Origin: Alphaproteobacteria bacterium
Lineage (GTDB): Bacteria; Pseudomonadota; Alphaproteobacteria; ATCC43930; CGMCC-115725
Length of the DNA stretch: 23,941 bases
Assembly: GCA_030040495.1 (NCBI GenBank)
Contig: JASHTP010000256.1
Span: 1 to 23,941 of the forward strand
Direction: 5' to 3'
The notes beneath the pieces were generated by a model, which saw only the letters and a program-made list of their open reading frames with translations, did not search any database and had not been told where the DNA came from. Made by a program: the position numbers and the translations under genes. Of this stretch, positions 7,997 to 14,221 are shown in pieces (within the stretch, counting starts at the first letter, position 1; every line of letters begins with the position of its first letter).

Positions 7997-8620
7997 ATGA
8001 TCGTCTATGGCACCAGCTTGTCGCCTTTCGCGCGCAAGGTTCTCACCTTCATCGGCGAGAAGGGACTCACGACCGAGCACAACCCGGTGCGGCCGCAGGA
8101 CCCGCTGCCGGAGTTCCGGGCGACGAGCCCGCTCGGCAAGGTCCCGGGCTTCGCCGATGGCGGCTACAAGCTCGCCGACAGCTCCGCCATCTGCCACTAC
8201 CTCGAGCGCAAATACCCGGCGCCGGCGCTCTTCCCGGCAAGCGCCGAGGAGCTCGGGCGCATGGTCTGGTTCGAGGAGTTCAGCGACACCGTGCTGACGC
8301 CGACCGCGGGCCGCGTCTTCTTCCAGCTCCGGGTGCGGCCGATGCTGCTCAAGCAGGAGCCCGACATGGCGGTCGTCGATCTGGCGCTCACCAAGGAGAT
8401 CCCGCCGCTCTTCGACTATCTCGAAAAAGAGATCGACGGGCCGTTCCTGGTCGGCGGCCGGCTCAGCTTCGCCGACATCGCAATCCATTGCATCTTCGTC
8501 AATCTGAAGCTCGCCGGCCATCCCGTCGACGCCAAGCGCTGGCCGCGGCTCGGCGAGTATATCGCCGGCCTCTTGGCGCGGCCCGCCTTCGCCCGGGTGC
8601 GGGACCCGCAAGCCGCCTGA
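7997..8620 (+). CDS. Glutathione S-transferase family protein
   Basis: This is a cytosolic GST-like protein of 207 residues. The N-terminal thioredoxin-like domain (1-75) begins 'MIVYGTSLSPFARKV', with Ser7/Ser9 at the catalytic position. It contains the cis-proline motif 'LGKVPGF' (Pro50) and the glutathione gamma-glutamyl-binding 'LADSSAI' (Asp61-Ser62). The all-alpha C-terminal domain (about 85-200) has 'FLVGGRLSFADIAI', the N-capping box and hydrophobic staple typical of GSTs. The ATG follows an AGAGGGGGAG purine run. The stop codon shares a base with the start of the TAXI gene (TGATG), so the two are probably co-translated. Family members conjugate or isomerise electrophiles or reduce peroxides; the substrate cannot be told from sequence. 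Confidence 0.92.
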   Translation: MIVYGTSLSPFARKVLTFIGEKGLTTEHNPVRPQDPLPEFRATSPLGKVPGFADGGYKLADSSAICHYLERKYPAPALFPASAEELGRMVWFEEFSDTVLTPTAGRVFFQLRVRPMLLKQEPDMAVVDLALTKEIPPLFDYLEKEIDGPFLVGGRLSFADIAIHCIFVNLKLAGHPVDAKRWPRLGEYIAGLLARPAFARVRDPQAA

Positions 8621-9588
8621 TGGCGCTGACGCGACGCCGTGCGCTCGCCGCGCTCGCCGCGCTCGGGGGAATGGGCCTGGCCGGACGCGCGGCAGGCGCC
8701 GAGGAGAAGCTCATGATCACGCTCGGCACCGCCACTCCCGGCGGCGGCTTTCCGCTCTACGGCGACGCCGTCATCGAAGCGCTCGAGAAGGTCGACGCCG
8801 ACCTCGCGATCGAGCCGCGCAACACCAAGGGCAGCACCGAGAACGTGCCGCTGCTCGAGGCGGGAAGGCTCGACATCGCGCTGGTGCAGGGCGAGGTCGC
8901 CTACCCGGCGCTCGCCGGCATCGGCCGGCCGCCTTCCGCCTTGCGCATCGTCGCGGCGATGTACTCGACCCCCGGCATGTTCGCGGTGCGCGCCGACAGC
9001 CCCGATCGCCGCATTGCCGATCTCCGCGGCAAGCCCGTCGCCTTCGGCGCGCGCGGCTCCGGCCTCGTCATCCTGGCGCGCTACATGCTCGACGGCATCG
9101 GCCTCGACCAGGACCGGGATTTCCAGGCGATCTATCTCGACCATGCCGGCGACGGGCCGCCGCTGGTGCTGTCCGGGCGCGCCGCGGCGCTGTGGGGCGG
9201 CGGCATCGGCTGGCCGGGCTTCACCGCGCTGGCGAAGAGCCCGGGCGGCGCACGCTTCATCGCGCCCAGCGCCGAAGAGGCGGCGCGGATCCGCGCCAAG
9301 CATCCGTTCCTGAAGCCGCTCGCCGTGCCGGCCGGCAGCTATCCCGGCCAGAGCGAGGCGATCGCATCGGTCGGCTCCTGGAGCTTCATCCTGGCGCGGC
9401 CGGGTTTCGCGGAGGCGACCGCTTATCGCCTGGCGCGCGATCTCCATCGCGCCGAGCCGGCATTGGCGCGGCTGCTGCCGCAGGCGGGCGAGACGACGGC
9501 GGCCAACACCGCGGCGGCGGCGCCGCGGCTCGACATGATCCATCCCGGCGTCCTCCGCTACCTCCGCGAGATCGGCCTCGCCCCGTGA
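8620..9588 (+). CDS. TAXI-family TRAP-type substrate-binding protein
   Basis: This is a periplasmic binding protein of the TAXI family (TRAP-associated extracytoplasmic immunogenic), 322 residues. The N-terminus 'MALTRRRALAALAALGG' is a twin-arginine-like signal peptide, with cleavage near residue 25 before 'EEKLMITLGTATPGG'. The 'LGTATPGGGFPLYG' and 'NTKGSTENVPLLEAGRLDIA' blocks are typical of TAXI proteins, as is the later 'VAFGARGSGLVILARYMLDG'. It starts on an ATG overlapping the GST stop and ends overlapping the start of the FUSC remnant. TAXI proteins normally work with a DctQ/DctM-fused TRAP permease, and none is in this window, so this one is an orphan here. The ligand may be a C4-dicarboxylate, glutamate or another organic anion. 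Confidence 0.88.
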   Translation: MALTRRRALAALAALGGMGLAGRAAGAEEKLMITLGTATPGGGFPLYGDAVIEALEKVDADLAIEPRNTKGSTENVPLLEAGRLDIALVQGEVAYPALAGIGRPPSALRIVAAMYSTPGMFAVRADSPDRRIADLRGKPVAFGARGSGLVILARYMLDGIGLDQDRDFQAIYLDHAGDGPPLVLSGRAAALWGGGIGWPGFTALAKSPGGARFIAPSAEEAARIRAKHPFLKPLAVPAGSYPGQSEAIASVGSWSFILARPGFAEATAYRLARDLHRAEPALARLLPQAGETTAANTAAAAPRLDMIHPGVLRYLREIGLAP

Positions 9589-10068
9589 TGAGGGCGGCGC
9601 TCGGCAGGGTACGGGCCTGGCTGCGCGGCCACGGCGCCGAGCTGCGCCTCGGAGTCCGCATGACCGCGTCGGGCCTCATCGCCTTCGCGCTGGCGGAGCT
9701 GCTCGGCCTGGCGCAGGGCTATTGGGCGGTGTTCACCGCCATCATCGTCGTCCAGGCCAGCGTCGGCGGCTCGCTCAAGGCCGGGCTCGACCGGCTGCTG
9801 GGCACGCTCGGCGGCGCCGCTTATGGCGCGCTGGTCGGCCTCGCCATCCCGCACGCCGATCCGGTGATGCGCGGTCGCGGCGCTCGAGCGCTACGAAGCG
9901 GCGATGGACGCCTTCCGCCAGGCGCAGCCGGCGCTCGACTTGCCCGACGACGAGGCGGAGCGCATCTTCGCGCTGAGCTTCGCGCTGCAGGTTCTGCGCG
10001 CCGATCTCCGCGATCTCGCCGCCCGCGCCGGCGGCTTCGCCCGGCGCAGCACGACCAAAGCCCAGTGA
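9588..10068 (+). pseudogene. FUSC-family (aromatic acid exporter-like) membrane protein, internally deleted and frameshifted
   Basis: From ATG 9588 (overlapping the TAXI stop) about 95 residues match the N-terminus of FUSC/ArAE transporters, including 'LAQGYWAVFTAIIVVQASVG' and 'LDRLLGTLGGAAYGALVG'. After 'HADPVMR' (about 9870) that frame becomes Arg-rich nonsense. From 9871, one base out of frame, 65 residues match the cytoplasmic C-terminus of the same family ('LERYEAAMDAFRQA', 'LPDDEAERIFALSFALQVLR') and stop at TGA 10066-10068. The remaining membrane segments and most of the cytoplasmic domain, about 200 residues judging from the usual 350-residue form, are missing. Both ends are well preserved, so the deletion is recent or is an assembly collapse. 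Intact relatives export aromatic acids or similar organic anions. Confidence 0.85.
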
Positions 10069-10083
10069 GAAGGGAGCACGACC

Positions 10084-10998
10084 ATGTTCGCCGCGCCGCC
10101 GGTCATCGCGACCGATGTCTTCGCCCGGGTGCCCGAGGCGAAAGCCTACGCCAGCCGCAGATCGCCCTGGGTCGACGTGCTGCGCGACGGCGCGCCGACG
10201 GCCTCCTTCCTCGAGGGCCCGTCCTTCGACCGCGACGGCAATCTCTGGGTGACCGACATCCCGTGGGGCCGGCTCTTCAAGATCGCGCCCGACGGCACCG
10301 CGAGCCTCGCCTTCGAGTATGACGGCGAGCCCAACGGGCTCAAATTCCACAAAGACGGCCGCGCCTTCATCACCGACCACAAGCACGGCATCATGATCTT
10401 CGACCCCAGGCGCGGCGCCATCGAGCCCGGCCTCGAGCGCGGCCGCTTCGAGCGCTTCAAGGGCGTCAACGACCTCGTCTTCGCGCGGAACGGCGATCTC
10501 TACTTCACCGACCAGGGCATGACCGGGCTGCACGATCCGAGCGGCCGGCTCTATCGGCTGCGCGCCAACGGCCAGCTCGACTGCCTGCTCGACAACGTGC
10601 CGAGCCCCAACGGGCTCGCGCTCAACAAGGCCGAGACCATCCTCTATCTCTGCGTCACCCGCGCCAACGCCGTCTGGCGCGTGCCGCTCGCCAAGGAGGG
10701 CGGCGTCGGCCGCGTCGGCACCTTCATCCAGATGTCGGGCGGCACCGGGCCGGACGGCATGGCGATGGACGAGCAGGACGGGCTCGCCGTCTGCCACGTC
10801 GGGTTCGGCACGGTGTGGCTCTTCGGCGCGCTCGGCGAGCCGCTCTTCCGCATCAAATCCTGCGCCGGCCTCGCCACCACCAACTGCGCCTATGGCGGGC
10901 CCGGCCGCAGCTCGCTCTTCATCACGGAATCCTCGAGCGGCTCGGTGCTGCGCGCGGAGCTGCCGGTCGCCGGGCGGGCGATGTATTCACATGACTGA
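10084..10998 (+). CDS. SMP-30/gluconolactonase/LRE-family protein
   Basis: This is a six-bladed beta-propeller of the SMP-30/gluconolactonase family, 304 residues with no signal peptide. Candidate metal-coordinating residues in the expected order are Glu44 ('SFLEGPSFDRDGNLW'), Asn129 ('KGVNDLVFARNGDLYFTDQG') and Asp224 ('GTGPDGMAMD'). Asn176 in 'PSPNGLAL' is a further conserved substrate-side position. Recurrent 'DG.L/A.v.D' strands mark the propeller blades. AAGGGAG at 10070-10076 supports ATG 10084, only 15 bp after the FUSC remnant, so it is probably on the same transcript as GST and TAXI. Family members hydrolyse sugar lactones or related esters; the true substrate is unclear. A role with the FUSC exporter or TAXI protein is guilt by association only. 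Confidence 0.9.
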   Translation: MFAAPPVIATDVFARVPEAKAYASRRSPWVDVLRDGAPTASFLEGPSFDRDGNLWVTDIPWGRLFKIAPDGTASLAFEYDGEPNGLKFHKDGRAFITDHKHGIMIFDPRRGAIEPGLERGRFERFKGVNDLVFARNGDLYFTDQGMTGLHDPSGRLYRLRANGQLDCLLDNVPSPNGLALNKAETILYLCVTRANAVWRVPLAKEGGVGRVGTFIQMSGGTGPDGMAMDEQDGLAVCHVGFGTVWLFGALGEPLFRIKSCAGLATTNCAYGGPGRSSLFITESSSGSVLRAELPVAGRAMYSHD

Positions 10999-11072
10999 CA
11001 CGAAGGTGCGAGCCTCTGGCGTCGGAGCGCGCGATTGGCGATAGTGGAGAGCATCAGCCGACGGGGGTAGCG

Positions 11073-12047
11073 ATGGCGAAGAAGGCCGATTGGGAAATCC
11101 CGCTCGTGGCCCAGCCCAAGCCCGAGGAATTCGACTTCGATCTCGACCGCGCGCTGCTCTCGGTGGTGGGCCTGCAGGCGGCGGTCCCCGAGGACGCCTT
11201 CACCGCGCACACGCTCGGCACCGAGCGCGCCGGCAGCGGCGTGCTGATCCGCGAGAGCGGCCTCGTGCTCACCATCGGCTACCTCGTCACCGAGGCGGAG
11301 AGCATCTGGCTCAGCACCGCCGACGGCCGCGCCACCGCCGCCCACGCGCTCGCCTACGACCAGGAGACCGGCTTCGGCCTGGTGCAGGCGCTGGGCCGGC
11401 TCGGCCTGCCGGCGATCGAGCTCGGCAGCTCCGACGAGATCGAGCCGGGCGATCCCGTCATCGTCGCCGGCGGCGGGCGGCGCCAGTCGGTGCGCGCCAG
11501 CGTCATCGGCCGGCAGGAATTCGCCGGCTATTGGGAATATCTGCTCGACGACGCGCTCTTCACCGCGCCGGCGCATCCCTTCTGGGGCGGCACCGGGCTC
11601 ATCGGCCGCGACGGCCGGCTGCTCGGCATCGGCTCGCTGATGGTGCAGCAGGTGACCGAGCGCAACACCGTGCGCGACATCAACATGGTGGTGCCGATCG
11701 ACCGGCTGAAGCCGATCCTGCAGGAGCTCCTCTCCTACGGCAGGCAGAACAAGCCGGCGCGGCCCTGGCTCGGCATCTTCTCGGCCGAGCGCGACGGCAA
11801 GGTGCTGGTCGCCGACGTCAGCCGGCGCGGGCCCGCCGCCGCCGCCGGCGTCAAGGAGGGCGACGTGATCTGGGCGGTGCGCGACCAGAGCATCAGCGGG
11901 CTCGCCGATTTCTACCGCAAGGTCTGGGCGAGCGGCCCCGCCGGCACCGAGATCCCGATCGAGCTGGTGCGCGACGGCCGCACCTTGTGGGTCCGCGTCA
12001 AATCCGTCGACCGCGCCTCGCTGCTGAAGACGCCGCGGCTGCAGTAA
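11073..12047 (+). CDS. HtrA-like protein with degenerate trypsin domain and C-terminal PDZ domain (predicted pseudoprotease)
   Basis: This 324-residue protein has a trypsin-like domain of the S1C/HtrA type (about 28-215) and a PDZ domain (about 230-315: 'PWLGIFSAE', 'GPAAAAGVKEGDVIWAV'). All three catalytic positions are changed. The His motif (usually 'TNxHV') reads 'LTIGYLVTEA' with Tyr70. The Asp motif (usually 'TDLAVL') reads 'ETGFGLVQ' with Gly100. The Ser motif (usually 'GNSGGPL') reads 'PFWGGTGL' with Trp171. The fold is otherwise intact ('GSGVLI', 'LGSSDEIEPGDPVIVAGGG', 'INMVVPIDRL'), so this is a conserved non-proteolytic form rather than decay. There is no signal peptide, so it is probably cytoplasmic, unlike classical DegP/DegS. 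The likely role is peptide or protein binding through PDZ. GGGGG at 11064-11068 precedes the ATG. Confidence 0.88.
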   Translation: MAKKADWEIPLVAQPKPEEFDFDLDRALLSVVGLQAAVPEDAFTAHTLGTERAGSGVLIRESGLVLTIGYLVTEAESIWLSTADGRATAAHALAYDQETGFGLVQALGRLGLPAIELGSSDEIEPGDPVIVAGGGRRQSVRASVIGRQEFAGYWEYLLDDALFTAPAHPFWGGTGLIGRDGRLLGIGSLMVQQVTERNTVRDINMVVPIDRLKPILQELLSYGRQNKPARPWLGIFSAERDGKVLVADVSRRGPAAAAGVKEGDVIWAVRDQSISGLADFYRKVWASGPAGTEIPIELVRDGRTLWVRVKSVDRASLLKTPRLQ

Positions 12048-12063
12048 CAGTAAAGAGCTTTCA

Positions 12064-12140
12064 GCGCAAAGGACGCGGAGGTCGCGCAAAGGACGCAGAG
12101 GAAGCTTTGCGTCCTCGGCGAATCCTCGGCGACCTCCGCG
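12064..12140. terminator. Long nested hairpin between convergent genes, probable bidirectional terminator and dispersed repeat
   Basis: The 101-bp gap between two convergent genes is nearly filled by a nested inverted repeat. The outer arms are CGCGGAGGTCGC (12074-12085) and GCGACCTCCGCG (12129-12140), a perfect 12-bp match. The inner arms GGACGCAGAG (12091-12100) and CTTTGCGTCC (12105-12114) pair over ten positions with one G-T and a 4-nt loop. The 13-mer GCGCAAAGGACGC also occurs twice in direct orientation (12064-12076 and 12084-12096, 20-bp period). The sequence following the outer arm, CTAAAACCTTATTT, is A/T-rich. Position and structure suit a terminator acting in both directions. The 'GCAAAGGACGCGGAGG' wording resembles intergenic repeats seen in many bacteria, as far as I recall. 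Confidence 0.6.
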
Positions 12141-12148
12141 CTAAAACC

Positions 12149-12772
12149 TTATTTGCGGGCGTCGACAGCCGCCGCGATGAGCGCCTCGGCGGCTTCGGCG
12201 ACAGTGGCGGCGGGGCCGTCGGGGCCGAAGGTCTGGGCGCTGGCATAGGCGCCTTCGAAGAGCAGCACGAGCTCGTCGGCGAGCAGCGCCGGCCGGCGCG
12301 CCCCCGCTTCGCGGCAGAGCGCCAGGAGCCGCCGGCGCAGCTCGCGCTTGTTCGCTTCCGCCACCCGGCGCGCCGGATGGCCGTGCTCGGGAAACTCGGT
12401 GGCGGCGTTGGTGAAGGGGCAGCCGCGCCACTCCGCGCTGGTGGTGCGCCGGGCGAGGCCGCGGAAGAGCGCGGCGAGCTGCGCGCGGGGATCGCCGGGA
12501 TGCCGCGCCACCGCCTCGGCCCACCAGCGCCAGTAGCGCCGGTCGGTGGCCTCGAGATAGGCGGCGGCGAGCCCGTCCTTCGACGGGAAGCTGCGATAGA
12601 GGCTCATCTTGGCGACGTCGGCCTTGGCGACGATCTCGTCGACGCCGACCGAGCGGATGCCCTGGCGGTAGAACAGCTCGCCCGCCGCCGCCAGCAGCCG
12701 GTCGCGCGCGCTGGGCTCGTCCGCCGCCGCGTCTTTCGGCGTTTTCGCCGGGGCCGCCTTCCGCCGCCGCAT
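12149..12772 (-). CDS. TetR-family transcriptional regulator
   Basis: This is a repressor-type regulator of 207 residues. After a basic N-terminus (MRRRKAAPAK), an N-terminal helix-turn-helix domain follows: 'ARDRLLAAAGELFYRQGIRS' then 'VGVDEIVAKADVAKMSLYRS' (residues 42-61, recognition helix about 52-60). The ligand-binding domain has the 'RGCPFTNAATEFPEHGHPA' block found in one TetR subfamily whose members control efflux or catabolic genes. I placed the start at ATG 12772; the open frame continues upstream only as antisense to the MFS gene. A GGAGG lies at 12775-12779, unusually close to the ATG. The gene is divergent from the MFS transporter across a 90-bp region holding symmetrical promoters and two GACCGGTC palindromes, so it most likely represses itself and the transporter. 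Confidence 0.93.
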   Translation of the reverse strand: MRRRKAAPAKTPKDAAADEPSARDRLLAAAGELFYRQGIRSVGVDEIVAKADVAKMSLYRSFPSKDGLAAAYLEATDRRYWRWWAEAVARHPGDPRAQLAALFRGLARRTTSAEWRGCPFTNAATEFPEHGHPARRVAEANKRELRRRLLALCREAGARRPALLADELVLLFEGAYASAQTFGPDGPAATVAEAAEALIAAAVDARK

Positions 12773-12793
12773 GGCCTCCACCCGAAAGAGAGG

Positions 12794-12827
12794 TTTACAC
12801 CATAGAGACCGGTCGGTATCGTGTAAA
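12794..12827. promoter_or_regulatory. Symmetrical divergent promoter pair centred on a GACCGGTC operator
   Basis: TTTACAC (12794-12800) and GTGTAAA (12821-12827) are perfect inverted arms whose axis (12810.5) is also the axis of the palindrome GACCGGTC (12807-12814). Each arm reads as a -35 box. On the plus strand TTTACA (12794-12799), 17 bp, then TATCGT (12817-12822) leads toward the MFS gene. On the minus strand TTTACA (12827-12822), 17 bp, then TATGGT (12804-12799) leads toward tetR. The two promoters are thus superimposed face to face with the operator in their shared spacer, so one bound TetR dimer would block both. The boxes are read by eye, and TetR binding is inferred from gene arrangement. 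Confidence 0.65.
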
Positions 12828-12831
12828 GAGG

Positions 12832-12844
12832 TAGACCGGTCTGT
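12832..12844. promoter_or_regulatory. Second TetR operator candidate, AGACCGGTCT palindrome
   Basis: AGACCGGTCT (12833-12842) is a perfect 10-bp palindrome sharing the GACCGGTC core of the operator centred at 12810.5. The two centres are 27 bp apart. This copy sits just after the predicted MFS transcription start (about 12829) and before the GGAGGAG ribosome binding site (12851-12857), so occupancy would affect only the MFS direction. AGACCGGTCT-like sites are common for TetR-family repressors. Confidence 0.55.
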
Positions 12845-12862
12845 CTCATCGGAGGAGCGGCG

Positions 12863-14146
12863 ATGCGTACCCTGGCCCGGCTGCTGGCGCCGCGCGTGCA
12901 CTATGCCTGGATCGTCGCCGCCGTCATCTTCCTGACCCTGCTCGCCGCCGTCGGCATCCGCGCGACGCCGAGCGTGCTCATCGTGCCGCTCGGCCAGGCC
13001 TTCGGCTGGAGCCGCGCCACGGTGTCGCTCGCCATCTCGATCAACATCGTGCTCTACGGCCTCGTCGGCCCCTTCGCCGGCGCGCTGATGCAGCAGGTCG
13101 GCATCCGCCGCACCGTGCTGCTGGCGCTGGCGCTGCTCGCCGCCAGCATCGCCGCGAGCAGCTTCATGACCGAGCCCTGGCAGCTGGTGCTGAGCTGGGG
13201 CGTGGCGGTCGGGCTCGGCAGCGGCGTCACCGCGCTGGTGCTGGGCGCCACCATCGTCAACCGCTGGTTCGCCAAGCAACAGGGGCTGGTGATGGGCATC
13301 ATCACCGCCAGCACCGCCACCGGTCAGCTCGTCTTCCTGCCGATGCTGGCGGCGGTGGCGCAGGACCGCGGCTGGCGGCCGGTAGTGTGGATCGCCGCGC
13401 TCGGCGCCGCGGCGATGATCCCGCTGGTGGCGCTGCTGGTGCCGGAGACGCCGGCCGCGATCGGGCTCAAGCCCTACGGCGCGGCCGAAGACGCGGTCGC
13501 CGCCACCGCGGCGCGGGCGAACCCGCTCGGCGTGGCGCTGGCTGCGCTCGGCCGCGCCGTCCAGTCCGGCGCCTTCTGGCTGCTCTTCGCCAGCTTCTTC
13601 GTCTGCGGCGCCAGCACCAACGGCCTCATCGGCACGCATCTCATCTCCTATTGCTTCGACCACGGCATTCCCGAGGTCGAGAGCGCGGGCCTGCTGGCGG
13701 CGATGGGCGTCTTCGACCTGTTCGGCACGACCTTCTCGGGCTGGCTCTCCGACCGCTTCGACAATCGCTGGCTGCTGTTCTGGTATTACGGGCTGCGCGG
13801 CCTGTCGCTGCTCTACCTGCCCTATTCCGGCTTCTCGCTCTACGGCCTCTCGCTCTTCGCCGTGTTCTACGGGCTCGACTGGATCGCCACCGTGCCGCCG
13901 ACCGTGCGCCTCACCACCGAGATCTTCGGCAAGCAGGACGCGCCGATAATCTTCGGCTGGCTGCTCGCCGGCCATCAGCTCGGCGCCGGCGCCGCCGCCC
14001 TCGAAGCCGGCGCGCTGCGCTCGCTGCTCGGCTCCTATCTCGTCCCGGTGCTGATCTCCGGCGGGCTCTGCCTCATCGCCGCGCTCATCGTGCTGCGCAT
14101 CGGCCGCGGCCGGGCCGGCAGGCTCGAGCCGGCGGTCGCTGCATGA
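12863..14146 (+). CDS. MFS transporter, monocarboxylate/oxalate-formate (MCT/OFA)-like
   Basis: This is a major facilitator of 427 residues with about twelve membrane segments and a hydrophilic central loop near residues 205-230. 'WFAKQQGLVMGIITASTATG' (about 135-154) matches the conserved 'RW(F/Y)...RG.A.GI' region of MCT/OFA-type transporters, and 'GWLSDRFDNRW' (about 293-303) is the MFS loop motif in the second half. The N-terminus 'HYAWIVAAVIFLTLLAA' is typical of this group, whose members carry small carboxylates. The ATG follows GGAGGAG at 12851-12857. It is divergent from tetR and followed after 75 bp by the MR-TPP-M20 operon on the same strand. It is therefore the likely uptake (or efflux) system for that pathway's substrate. 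Confidence 0.92.
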   Translation: MRTLARLLAPRVHYAWIVAAVIFLTLLAAVGIRATPSVLIVPLGQAFGWSRATVSLAISINIVLYGLVGPFAGALMQQVGIRRTVLLALALLAASIAASSFMTEPWQLVLSWGVAVGLGSGVTALVLGATIVNRWFAKQQGLVMGIITASTATGQLVFLPMLAAVAQDRGWRPVVWIAALGAAAMIPLVALLVPETPAAIGLKPYGAAEDAVAATAARANPLGVALAALGRAVQSGAFWLLFASFFVCGASTNGLIGTHLISYCFDHGIPEVESAGLLAAMGVFDLFGTTFSGWLSDRFDNRWLLFWYYGLRGLSLLYLPYSGFSLYGLSLFAVFYGLDWIATVPPTVRLTTEIFGKQDAPIIFGWLLAGHQLGAGAAALEAGALRSLLGSYLVPVLISGGLCLIAALIVLRIGRGRAGRLEPAVAA

Positions 14147-14180
14147 TCATCGAGGCGGATTTGCAGCGGAACATCTCCCC

Positions 14181-14205
14181 TCCTAGGATCGGGCCGATCA
14201 CAGGA
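14181..14205. promoter_or_regulatory. Imperfect 25-bp palindrome overlapping the ribosome binding site of the MR operon
   Basis: In the 75-bp gap after the MFS gene, a palindrome centred on 14193 matches at 10 of 12 symmetrical positions. The core GATCGG/CCGATC (14187-14192 and 14194-14199) is perfect, and the outer TCCT (14181-14184) pairs with AGGA (14202-14205). The right arm includes the first bases of the purine-rich ribosome binding site AGGAAGAGAG ahead of ATG 14222. It could be an operator for a second regulator, or an RNA hairpin partly hiding the ribosome binding site and uncoupling the operon from the MFS gene. There is no U-tract, so a classical terminator is less likely. Confidence 0.45.
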
Positions 14206-14221
14206 AGAGAGCGCCGCGACC

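Noticed and set aside
12773..13975. Large N-terminal extension of the TetR protein, about 400 codons on the minus strand
   Set aside because: The frame is antisense to the MFS gene and is rich in Arg, Gly, Glu and Ala with no domain. The regulator, promoter and ribosome binding site all support a start at 12772.
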